Below, in pieces: positions 17,708 to 26,259 of a DNA stretch of 64,000 nt. Source of the DNA: Bacteroidaceae bacterium (GTDB lineage: Bacteria; Bacteroidota; Bacteroidia; Bacteroidales; Bacteroidaceae); assembly GCA_017965425.1 (NCBI GenBank), contig JAGCPY010000029.1, positions 1 through 64,000 on the forward strand, in the 5' to 3' direction. The position numbers were made by a program, and so were the translations under genes. Under the pieces are notes generated by a model. That model did not search any database, was not told the DNA's origin, and worked only from the letters and a program-made list of their open reading frames with translations. How positions within the stretch are numbered: position 1 is the first letter of the stretch; each line of letters opens with the position of its first letter.

Positions 17708-18364
17708 TCAAGTAAATAAATATTGTTGCAGCACCTGCCACACACAAATAATGTGGCAGGTGCTGCCTGCTAAGACGAAGAAGTGAAAGACCGTGTGGAT
17801 GAACGGGCGATTGTGAGAAAAAGCATAAATGACGGCACCCAAGACATAGAACACACCTTCGGCTATCAGCCATCCGATGGTTTCAGGTGCCACGCAGTTC
17901 ATCAACGGCTTGAAAGCCACCAAGACAGAGAGTCCCATTGCCACGAAGCAAGCCGTCTCTACATGGTTGTGTTCTTTCAGACCACGGAAGCTGACAATAG
18001 TACCACTAATGGCCGCTAACCAGACAAAGGAGAAGAGTCCCCATCCCCACCAGCCTTCTGAACGCATCGCTATCAGCGTCACCGGAGAATAGCTGCCTGC
18101 AATATGCCAGTAGATGGCAGCATGATCCCATTTGCGCAGCACCTCTCGTGATGGCCAGGACGACGGCAAGGCATGATACACGGTACTGGTCACGTAACTG
18201 CCCAGCATACCTGTCAGATAAAGGATGACGGAGGCCGTGGCCAACGGATTTTGGGCGTTGCTGCACCAGATAAGGAACAGAATCCCCACCGCCAAGCCCC
18301 CGACGATTCCCACGGCATGACTGCACGAGTTGAACAGGTCTTCTTTTCTCGAATAATGAATCAT
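17708..18364 (-). CDS. trhA: Hemolysin III / TrhA-type seven-helix membrane protein
   Basis: A 218-residue inner-membrane protein of the PAQR/hemolysin III family. Seven hydrophobic segments are visible, together with the conserved metal-site residues: Ser-x-x-x-His in TSTVYHAL, Asp-His in WDHAAIYWHIAGSY, and the C-terminal HTVFHFFVLAGSTCHI. Members have been linked to membrane fluidity homeostasis (TrhA), while the hemolytic activity of the founder is less general. It converges on the C10 protease with only 17 bp between stop codons. A possible -7 box on the minus strand (TATTTTTG, 18370-18377) almost abuts the ATG, so the transcript may have a very short leader. Confidence 0.92.
   Translation of the reverse strand: MIHYSRKEDLFNSCSHAVGIVGGLAVGILFLIWCSNAQNPLATASVILYLTGMLGSYVTSTVYHALPSSWPSREVLRKWDHAAIYWHIAGSYSPVTLIAMRSEGWWGWGLFSFVWLAAISGTIVSFRGLKEHNHVETACFVAMGLSVLVAFKPLMNCVAPETIGWLIAEGVFYVLGAVIYAFSHNRPFIHTVFHFFVLAGSTCHIICVWQVLQQYLFT
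17728..17766. terminator. 15-bp perfect hairpin inside the trhA coding end
   Basis: GCAGCACCTGCCACA (17728-17742) is a perfect inverted repeat of 17752-17766 with a 9-nt loop. It lies within the last 20 codons of trhA and about 40 bp after the C10 protease stop, so it could terminate either converging transcript. A T-rich stretch follows on the minus strand. Confidence 0.5.
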
Positions 18365-18392
18365 CGGTGCAAAAATACAAAAAAGAACCTAT

Positions 18393-18427
18393 TATTTTTG
18401 CACATGCAACATTATTTCGTATTTTTG
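18393..18427 (+). promoter_or_regulatory. Two -7 boxes for the 2096-residue protein gene
   Basis: TATTTTTG occurs twice on the plus strand, at 18393-18400 and 18420-18427, both perfect TAnnTTTG. The second is 31 bp before the ATG at 18459. Two start sites or a duplication of the box are possible. Confidence 0.55.
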
Positions 18428-18458
18428 CACCCAAATAATGTAATAATAACGTATTACA

Positions 18459-21400
18459 ATGAAAAAAAGTTCCTTTTTGCTGGCATTGCTGGCTCTCTTA
18501 ACATCGCTCATGCCGTTGTCGATTCATGCGTCATCATGGAAAGGCAACACACTTAAACAAGGTACCTTTTATTTGTATAATGTCGGAGCAGAACAATGGT
18601 TCACGGCTGCCAATGGCTGGGGCACGCAAGGTTCCCTGACCGATGTCGGAGGACTGGATGTCAACATTAAAGTAAGTTCCTACGGCGAAGGTTACGTCAT
18701 AGATACTGATATCCAAAATAGTACTTATGATCATTATCTCGGCTCTAATCTTTTTTGTGACGCAGACTTTGAAACATGGACATTCACCCAATGGGGGACT
18801 TCTCCAATCACCTACACGATAAGCAATGCAAATGGTTATCTTGCCCATGACGGCCAAGGAGTGCTCACTCAAACCAGCAACGCCAACAACAATGCACTTT
18901 GGATTCTTGTCACACGCGAAGAGCGCATTGCTGCAATGGCCGAGGCAACTGCTGCCAATCCTATGGATGTCACCTTCCTCATCCGTGGAGCCAACTTCAG
19001 CCGTAACGATACGCGCAACAGCCAATGGCAACTCGGAGATAACTGCTACAACTATACCGGCTCAGGAGGTAATAATGTCAACAACTGTGCTGAAAGCTTT
19101 CATTCTCTCTTTACGCTGAGTCAGGACATAAAAGGAATACCTGACGGAACCTATTCTATGACCGCACAAGGGTTCTACCGTTCAGACGGCGGTACGTTGT
19201 CGGACAGCCAAGTTCCGCAATTCTTCCTCAATGATGCTACCGAAGCTGTGCCGCTTTTATATGGCACGACCATCAACAGCATGAGCACGGCCTCTACAGC
19301 TTTCACGGCAGGAAACTACACCATCGACCCCATCATCTCCACGGTTACAGGCGAGACGCTTACCCTCGGTATCCGCAACACAAGCTCCACCTCCTTGTGG
19401 GTCTGTTGGGATAACTTTAGACTTACTTATTACGGCAGTGGTTCTGGTGATGACCTCAACGTATATAAGGAACTTTTGGCCAAGGCTGTGACCAAAGCAC
19501 AGACTCTGGAAGGTTGCATCCCCGCCGCCGCATGGCAGAACCTAAAGGCAACGATTGACACTAATAACAAGACCTACACCACGGCAGAAGAATACCAAAG
19601 TGCAACAACGGCTATTCAGCAAAAATATGAAGAACTGCTCACCCTTGTCACCGACTACTCCACCTTCAAAGAGTTTTACGAGATGGTTCAGACATGGCTG
19701 GAAAACAAGGATGACTTCGCGGACAAAGGCAATGCCGTGTCTACGTTGCAAACAGCACTCCCGACGATTAACGACCAGGCCAATGCTGCTACGAACTCGT
19801 CTGAATTGCTGGTGCAGACAAACAAGTTGCGCAACGCCGCCAACACCTTCATCGGGAACATTAGCATGAAGTCAGGGAAGACCATTGACCTGACATGGTT
19901 CATCAACAATCCTACGCCAACCGACAACACCAATGGATGGCAGACAGATATAGGACAACAAGGCCAATATGGTGCCTTAAACACAGGTAGCTACAACTGT
20001 GCTGAATTCTGGAACTGCGCAGGAGCCAGCATCGCCCAAACAATTGAGAATCTGCCGAAAGGCACTTATCGCTTGACCGTGCAGGCGTTCACGCGAGACA
20101 ACATGACCGCCACCCTGATTGCGGGAACAGCATCAATGTCTATTGCCGGCGTGAACAAGAGTGAGGTCAACACCCTTACTCAAGCCGACACATGGTTCAA
20201 TGCGGGCAACGGTGTCAACAAACTGACATTCAACAATTCGTCTGTGGGTGATGTGCGAATTGCTCTCACGGCAGACAATACCACGCCAGACTTCTGGATG
20301 GTGTGGCGCAGCTTCAAGCTGGAACTCGTCAATGCGGACGATGATCCTGTGGGTCCGACACCCACGGAAGCCACACTCACGCTTACGGCTACAGGCAATG
20401 GTTCGATCACGTTCAACGGTTCCACCTTGCGTAACCAAACGAAGGAGTTCACCATCGTGCAGGGTAGCAACATTAGCATCACGCTCACGCCAGACAGCGG
20501 ATACGACACGCAAATATCCAGCAACGGTAATGTCATTGCCAGCCGCTATACAAGCGGTACCTTTAACATATCCAATGCCCAAACGGACAATTTCACCTTC
20601 ACGTTCATTGAGCAGAAAACAGATGAACTGGATTGGGACAGTGCCACCCAGGCAAATCCTTTAGACATCACGTCGCTGTTGGAGAATCCAGACTTTGAGG
20701 ATGGTACAGCTTTGGGTTGGAATATAAGCTATATACGAGGTGTGAGTGCAAATAATCTCGGCTACCAAGGTGGTGCATCCTACACAAATGGCGATGTTAC
20801 CATTAGTCGTTTTTGTGAGGCATGGAGAGGTGGAGGAACGTCATTGGGCGATGGCAGCATCTGGCAGGAGGTGGATAACTTGCCCGTGGGACGATACCGT
20901 ATGGAGGCCGATGTGGTTGCGACAGACCAATATTATGGAGGAACTGTCACGGGTGCCTACCTGTACGCAGACACGTCCACCGGTACATCTACCACGAGCA
21001 TCAGCACTGGCGACCAAGCACCACAGCATTTCACGTTGACTTTTGCCCACACGGATACGCAGCCTGTCCTCATTGGCATCAAGACCGAAAGCACCAATGC
21101 CAACTGGCTGGCCTTTGACAATGTGCGTCTTTATTATCTGGGGAACGAGGAGGAAATCAAGACGGTCACCCTCAACGTCTATGTCGGAGCAAACGGAAAT
21201 ATGTGGTTAGACAACATTCACATCCTCTCGTCTGGCGGTGCCAACGTGGCGGCTCCTGTTGAGATTGCTGTCGGCAATGATGTCAGGCTCAGGCCAGAGC
21301 CCAACGAAGGCTATGTGGTGAACACGCTGACCGTGGGCGGAAAGGACGTGACCAGCCAGCTGGTCAATGGCATCTACACCATCGAGAACGTCATAGCTAC

Positions 21401-24400
21401 CACCACGATTCGCGTCACCTTTAAGGAGGAAGAGGTTGCAGAGACTTGGCCCTTGCCGCCTTTTACCTTGACCGCTGCTGACCTCACGCCAGGGAACACC
21501 TATTACCTCCGTAACGTCGGTTCGGGACAATTCATGACAGGTGCCAATAACTGGGGCACGCAAATCAGTCTTGGAACCGACGGGCTGCCCTATATGGATC
21601 TGTGGTTTGACTATCTGACGGCAGATGAAATCGCCAACGAGGGTGGCACAAAGTATAACAATCTGCCTGGATACAGGTTGCGTCATGCAAGTACGCACAC
21701 TTTCCATGGTTATTCCTATACAGAGAATCGTGAGCGCGACTTTGTGGTCAATGCCTACGTGGCTATTTTCCGCGATTCAGAGGAAACTGGGTACGTTGAC
21801 TGGAATGGACAAGGCCACGGACGCTTCTGGGAAATTAACAAGGTGGGTAAGTACTATCGTCTGCAAACTTACCGTGGTGATACCTATTTCCCCAACGCCA
21901 CCACGCAATATGCAGGCGTGCAGAATGGAACGGCAGAAGGATTCCCCGTTCTTTTCAACTTGACAGCCAATGAGGATGCATGGATTGACTGGGAACTGAT
22001 CCCAGCAGATGGGTCTACCAAAGATGCCATCGATGCCTACAAGACAAAGCTGGAAATGCGCACACTTCTCACACAGGCAAAGAAACTGAGCATCAGCACG
22101 ACGCAAGCAGAAACCGTCTATAATAACAGCAATGCTACTCTTCAACAAGTGCAGGATGCCTACGGACGGCTTTATGCAGAGATTATCCAAGCAACCACGA
22201 CATACGAGTGGGATAAGGCAAGCACAGAGAATCCTATTGACGTGACTGGCTTCATCAAGAATCCTTCATTTGAAGAGGGAGTTGAGCCCTGGAGCAACAC
22301 CATTTCCGGAAAGAATACAAGCTTGCAGACAGAAACGGTCTACGTGGCCTCCGACGGAGAAAATATCCAGAAGTTCATGGAATCATGGATTCCTTCTATC
22401 AGTTCTCTGGGTGATGGCACAATCAGCCAAACCATCTACGGTCTTCCCGCTGGAAGATATCTGTTGAGAGCTTACGTGGTGGCAACAAACCAACAACAGG
22501 GTAGTTCTGCGGTTACGGGTGTCAACCTGTTCGCCGGAAAGGAAACTGTCGCGGTGGCAACAGGGGATGGTGTATTCACTCCCTATACACTCGCCTTCAC
22601 GAAAACCGACGCAGACGCCATCATCATCGGTCTGCGCACGGAGAGCACGACCGCTAACTGGGTGGCTGTTGACCAATTCAAGCTATACTATCTGGGTAAC
22701 GAGGAAGAGAAGTTGCCCGATGGGCTGACCATTGAAAGCAAAGGAAACGGAACGGTGACGTTCAATGGCTTGACCGTCCGTGAGGGTGTGCAGAACTTTG
22801 AATCGGTGACGGGCAAGACAGTGACGCTGACGATTGTTCCCGATGATGGTTACCATATCGGACGAGTCGTCTGGAGCAGCAATGCTTCTTCCACAGAGAC
22901 GGACTGCACGTCGAACGTGGTGAACGGACAGCTGAAGTTAAACAACTACACATCCGGCACGTATGTCTATGTGGAGTTTGTGAAGAATGATTGGGAAGAA
23001 TATGAGCTGGTGTTGTCGTCTGTTGGCGGTGGCTCGGTTTCATACGGGGATGTTTCCGTGGAGAACGGTTCTTCGACGATAAAGGTAAAAGACAGCGATG
23101 ACATTGATTTACAGTTGACGGCTCACAAGGGCTATCATCTGGATAGGGTGACGGTGAACAACAGCGTTGTCACTACGGACAGAACTGTACAAACATGGCA
23201 TTTAGGAAAGCTGACGGCGGATACGCATGTGGCGGTGGAATACGTTCCCGATGCAGTGGCCGCAGATTCTATCTATTGTAAAATATCGATTGAAGGCTTT
23301 GGCTCGGTGGCAATTGGTGAAGATGAAGTGGATGAAGAGGAGCAAACAATTCGTTTAGCTAAGGGACGTGATTATCTGTTGGTTTTGAAACCTGAGAGCG
23401 GTTACCGCCTCGGGCGACTGACGATGGACGGAATGATCATCACAGAAGAGATGATGACAGCCTCAACAGATAATGCCTTCACCTATAAATTGAAGAATAT
23501 AACGACGGACATCGAGCTGCAAATCCTCTTTGTTGAAAACCTGGATCTCTTCAAAGTGGCCATCAACGGGGTATCTGTCACCTTCGGTGTACTGAAGAAC
23601 GATATTTATAAGGCACAGGTGATTAGTGGCGACTTCGAGGGTAATGTGACCATTCCTTCCACTTTTGAATATAACGGTCACACATGGACGGTCATCGGCA
23701 TTGACGGCTCAGCCTTTGCGGGACGCAAGTGGCTGACGAGTATCAGCCTGCCGGGGACTTTGGAGGCAGAGCAGACTGGTATGAGCTTGTTTGAGGGTTG
23801 CACCCAGTTGGCGGCCATCGAGTGGGATGCCCCCATAGAACTGACGCGGCAGCGGATAGGTAACCTGAGCAACCCCAATATGCTCTATTATGTGACGGCG
23901 GCGGCGTACGCTCCAAGTTTCGCCACAAATGTTGTCGTGAATGGCGTGGCCGAGCGTATCATTCTCAAGGAACCTGACGAGGATGACGATGCCTTGGACG
24001 GCGGATTCTATTGTCCGAAGACCTTTACGGCACGCAATATCTCCTACAGCCATTACTTCCAGATGGAAACCAAGAAGGGAATCTGTCAGGGATGGGAGTC
24101 ACTTGTGCTACCCTTCACGGTAAGCAAAATCGAGCATCAAACGCTAGGTGAGATTCATCCCTTCGCTGTCCTGACAGAAGAGGACAGGGATGCCGGCAAG
24201 AAGCCTTTCTGGCTCTACCGCTACACGATGAACGACACTTTTGAGGCTACGGGCAGCATAGAGGCGAACACACCCTATATCATTTCCATGCCAAACGACC
24301 CGAACTACGCCATTGATTACCGGCTGGGCGGCACGGTAAAGTTCACGGCTGAGGACGTGGAGGTTAAGGCAACGGACGAGACAGCGGCTGTCACAGGCGC

Positions 24401-24749
24401 CCTCCGCACCTTCTATCCGTGTTTCCAACGCCGCTTGAAAGGGGAAGGCTGTTATGTCCTGAACATAGGCAAGACCTATCATGGCCATCCCGAAGGAAGT
24501 GTCTTCATTCGTGACTACCGTGACGTGCTACCCTTCGAGGCTTATTTCGCTGTGAAAGACGGCGCGGTCAAGGGGGACTTCTTCAGCGTGTTCGACAGCA
24601 CGACGGAAATTGAAGAAGTGAACAATGAAAGTGTGAAAAATGAAAAATGGGCTGGGGAAGTATATGACCTCAGCGGGCGTAAGATGGGAAGAAATCAGAC
24701 GCTGAGCGGGGTGTATATCCTAACGGGAAAGAAGGTAGTGATTAAGTGA
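18459..24749 (+). CDS. Giant secreted glycan-binding/adhesin-like protein with sorting tail
   Basis: A 2096-residue surface protein without a recognisable catalytic domain. After the signal peptide come a lectin-like module (YLYNVGAEQWF, about 30-155) and four copies of a jelly-roll-like module (about 166-326, 475-626, 733-898, 1258-1418). These copies share the pattern 'P-(L/I/M)-D-V/I-T-x-(F/L)-(I/L)...(L/I)P-x-G-x-Y-R...NW-x-A-x-D' and end in RLYYLG or similar. A second lectin-like module (about 1010-1180), InlB-like beta repeats (single copies near 640 and 905, then a run at 1423-1697 with GYHIGRVVWSS and GYHLDRVTVNN), one LRR_5-like stretch (1702-1825) and a beta-rich domain follow. A helical FIVAR-like segment lies near 340-400. 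The C terminus is YDLSGRKM...GVYILTGKKVVIK. Adhesion or glycan capture is inferred from the module types. Confidence 0.75.
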   Translation: MKKSSFLLALLALLTSLMPLSIHASSWKGNTLKQGTFYLYNVGAEQWFTAANGWGTQGSLTDVGGLDVNIKVSSYGEGYVIDTDIQNSTYDHYLGSNLFCDADFETWTFTQWGTSPITYTISNANGYLAHDGQGVLTQTSNANNNALWILVTREERIAAMAEATAANPMDVTFLIRGANFSRNDTRNSQWQLGDNCYNYTGSGGNNVNNCAESFHSLFTLSQDIKGIPDGTYSMTAQGFYRSDGGTLSDSQVPQFFLNDATEAVPLLYGTTINSMSTASTAFTAGNYTIDPIISTVTGETLTLGIRNTSSTSLWVCWDNFRLTYYGSGSGDDLNVYKELLAKAVTKAQTLEGCIPAAAWQNLKATIDTNNKTYTTAEEYQSATTAIQQKYEELLTLVTDYSTFKEFYEMVQTWLENKDDFADKGNAVSTLQTALPTINDQANAATNSSELLVQTNKLRNAANTFIGNISMKSGKTIDLTWFINNPTPTDNTNGWQTDIGQQGQYGALNTGSYNCAEFWNCAGASIAQTIENLPKGTYRLTVQAFTRDNMTATLIAGTASMSIAGVNKSEVNTLTQADTWFNAGNGVNKLTFNNSSVGDVRIALTADNTTPDFWMVWRSFKLELVNADDDPVGPTPTEATLTLTATGNGSITFNGSTLRNQTKEFTIVQGSNISITLTPDSGYDTQISSNGNVIASRYTSGTFNISNAQTDNFTFTFIEQKTDELDWDSATQANPLDITSLLENPDFEDGTALGWNISYIRGVSANNLGYQGGASYTNGDVTISRFCEAWRGGGTSLGDGSIWQEVDNLPVGRYRMEADVVATDQYYGGTVTGAYLYADTSTGTSTTSISTGDQAPQHFTLTFAHTDTQPVLIGIKTESTNANWLAFDNVRLYYLGNEEEIKTVTLNVYVGANGNMWLDNIHILSSGGANVAAPVEIAVGNDVRLRPEPNEGYVVNTLTVGGKDVTSQLVNGIYTIENVIATTTIRVTFKEEEVAETWPLPPFTLTAADLTPGNTYYLRNVGSGQFMTGANNWGTQISLGTDGLPYMDLWFDYLTADEIANEGGTKYNNLPGYRLRHASTHTFHGYSYTENRERDFVVNAYVAIFRDSEETGYVDWNGQGHGRFWEINKVGKYYRLQTYRGDTYFPNATTQYAGVQNGTAEGFPVLFNLTANEDAWIDWELIPADGSTKDAIDAYKTKLEMRTLLTQAKKLSISTTQAETVYNNSNATLQQVQDAYGRLYAEIIQATTTYEWDKASTENPIDVTGFIKNPSFEEGVEPWSNTISGKNTSLQTETVYVASDGENIQKFMESWIPSISSLGDGTISQTIYGLPAGRYLLRAYVVATNQQQGSSAVTGVNLFAGKETVAVATGDGVFTPYTLAFTKTDADAIIIGLRTESTTANWVAVDQFKLYYLGNEEEKLPDGLTIESKGNGTVTFNGLTVREGVQNFESVTGKTVTLTIVPDDGYHIGRVVWSSNASSTETDCTSNVVNGQLKLNNYTSGTYVYVEFVKNDWEEYELVLSSVGGGSVSYGDVSVENGSSTIKVKDSDDIDLQLTAHKGYHLDRVTVNNSVVTTDRTVQTWHLGKLTADTHVAVEYVPDAVAADSIYCKISIEGFGSVAIGEDEVDEEEQTIRLAKGRDYLLVLKPESGYRLGRLTMDGMIITEEMMTASTDNAFTYKLKNITTDIELQILFVENLDLFKVAINGVSVTFGVLKNDIYKAQVISGDFEGNVTIPSTFEYNGHTWTVIGIDGSAFAGRKWLTSISLPGTLEAEQTGMSLFEGCTQLAAIEWDAPIELTRQRIGNLSNPNMLYYVTAAAYAPSFATNVVVNGVAERIILKEPDEDDDALDGGFYCPKTFTARNISYSHYFQMETKKGICQGWESLVLPFTVSKIEHQTLGEIHPFAVLTEEDRDAGKKPFWLYRYTMNDTFEATGSIEANTPYIISMPNDPNYAIDYRLGGTVKFTAEDVEVKATDETAAVTGALRTFYPCFQRRLKGEGCYVLNIGKTYHGHPEGSVFIRDYRDVLPFEAYFAVKDGAVKGDFFSVFDSTTEIEEVNNESVKNEKWAGEVYDLSGRKMGRNQTLSGVYILTGKKVVIK

Positions 24750-24759
24750 AAGATGGCTG

Positions 24760-26187
24760 TTAGAGTGGTCCCCCTTCGCGTCGGAGCTTGTCTGCGTAGG
24801 CGCTGATGCGTTGTAGCTCACGCGGAATCTTGATTTGCTGTGGGCAGTGGTGCGTACACTGGTTGCAGCCAATACAGTGGTCAGCCTGTCGCAGACGCGG
24901 CACGCTACGGTCGTAGCCGACGAGGAAAGCACGGCGTTGTTTCCTGTAGGTGGGGCTGCCGCTGCTTTGTGGTGTGTTTCCTTCGCGGATGCATCGGTTG
25001 AAGTGTGTGAAGTTGGCGGGTATGTCGATGCCGTAAGGGCATGGCATACAGTACTGGCAGGCGGTGCAGGGTATTTCCTTCTGTCCGAAGATTTCTTCAG
25101 CAATGTGCATGAGGAATTCATGGTCTTCTTCGGTAATGGGCTGGAGGGGCGAATAAGTCTTTACGTTCTCTTCCAGATGTTCCATGAAGGTCATGCCGCT
25201 GAGTACGGTGAGTACACCTTGGGGCGTGCCAGCGAAACGGAACGCCCAGGAAGCGATGGTGGCTTCGGGGTCACGTTGCTTGAGTTCGGCGGCGACTTCG
25301 TCGTTGACATTGGCAAGACGTCCTCCGAGCAGAGGTTCCATGATGACGGCGGGGATGCCGCGCTTCTCCAGTTCGCCGTAGAGGGTGACGGCATCCACGT
25401 TGGCACCGTTGATCTCGTTTGCGTAGAACCAGTCGAGGTAATTGAGCTCAATCTGGACGAAATCCCAATGGTAGCGTCCTTCGTCGTGTAGGCGCAGGAG
25501 GAGCTCGAAGGCTCGGTAGTCGCCGTGCCATGAGAAGCCGAGGTTGCGGATACGTCCAGCCTGTTTCTGTTCCACGAGCCAGTCGGTGAGGCCATTGTCG
25601 ATAAATCGTCGCTGACAGACTTCCAATCCGCTGAGGTTCTCACCCGTTTCGGGGTCACGGCCTCCGCCTCCAGTGCTGTGTAGCAAGAGATAGTCGATGT
25701 AGTCTGTTTGGAGTTCCTTGAGGGAATTCTCGAACATCTTCTGACCGGCTTCGAGAGGCCACTGTCGGTTATCAAAGTTAGAGAGCTTGGTGGCGATGAA
25801 GTATTTGTCTCGTGGATGCCGCTTCAAAGCGATGCCAGTGCAACGTTCGCTCAGGCCGCGGCAATAGACCGGTGCCGTGTCGAAGTAGTTGACACCATGT
25901 TCCAGGGCATAATCAATCTGTTGGTTTATCATTTCCTGATCGAAGCGTCCTGTTTGGGGATCTTCTGGAGAGCCTTCCGGAAGCATGGGAAGGCGCATCA
26001 TTCCATAGCCGAGGAGACCGACGCGGTCGCCGCTGTTGGGGTTGACGCGCATGGTCATCTTAATATCCTCGGAAGTATTTTCGGAAAGAGAACGTTTGCA
26101 GGACGTGAGGACAGCTGAAGCAGGTGCAACGGCGGCAACACTGCCTGCCAGATATTTGAGGAAATGACGGCGGGATATCGTATTCAT
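24760..26187 (-). CDS. Tat-targeted aldo/keto reductase lipoprotein with ferredoxin domain
   Basis: A 475-residue oxidoreductase. The N terminus has a twin-arginine motif (SRRHFLKYL) and a lipobox-like LTSC30, suggesting a Tat-exported lipoprotein. The AKR barrel shows the catalytic tetrad Asp103 and Tyr108 (YFDTAPVY), Lys134 (ATKLSN) and His170 (LLLHST). The C terminus carries two cysteine clusters (CTACQYCMPCP and CIGCNQCTHHCP) for iron-sulfur centres. AKRs of this kind are common in Bacteroidales, with unknown substrates. It follows the polyferredoxin gene by 72 bp in a tat operon, so electron transfer between the two is plausible. It converges with the 2096-residue gene, leaving only 10 bp and no visible terminator. 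Confidence 0.9.
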   Translation of the reverse strand: MNTISRRHFLKYLAGSVAAVAPASAVLTSCKRSLSENTSEDIKMTMRVNPNSGDRVGLLGYGMMRLPMLPEGSPEDPQTGRFDQEMINQQIDYALEHGVNYFDTAPVYCRGLSERCTGIALKRHPRDKYFIATKLSNFDNRQWPLEAGQKMFENSLKELQTDYIDYLLLHSTGGGGRDPETGENLSGLEVCQRRFIDNGLTDWLVEQKQAGRIRNLGFSWHGDYRAFELLLRLHDEGRYHWDFVQIELNYLDWFYANEINGANVDAVTLYGELEKRGIPAVIMEPLLGGRLANVNDEVAAELKQRDPEATIASWAFRFAGTPQGVLTVLSGMTFMEHLEENVKTYSPLQPITEEDHEFLMHIAEEIFGQKEIPCTACQYCMPCPYGIDIPANFTHFNRCIREGNTPQSSGSPTYRKQRRAFLVGYDRSVPRLRQADHCIGCNQCTHHCPQQIKIPRELQRISAYADKLRREGGPL

Positions 26188-26259
26188 TATGGGGTGATCT
26201 GTTGAGAGTTGAGGAATGTATGTTGAGAGTTTGGAGGGAAGAAGTGAAACGTATTTACC

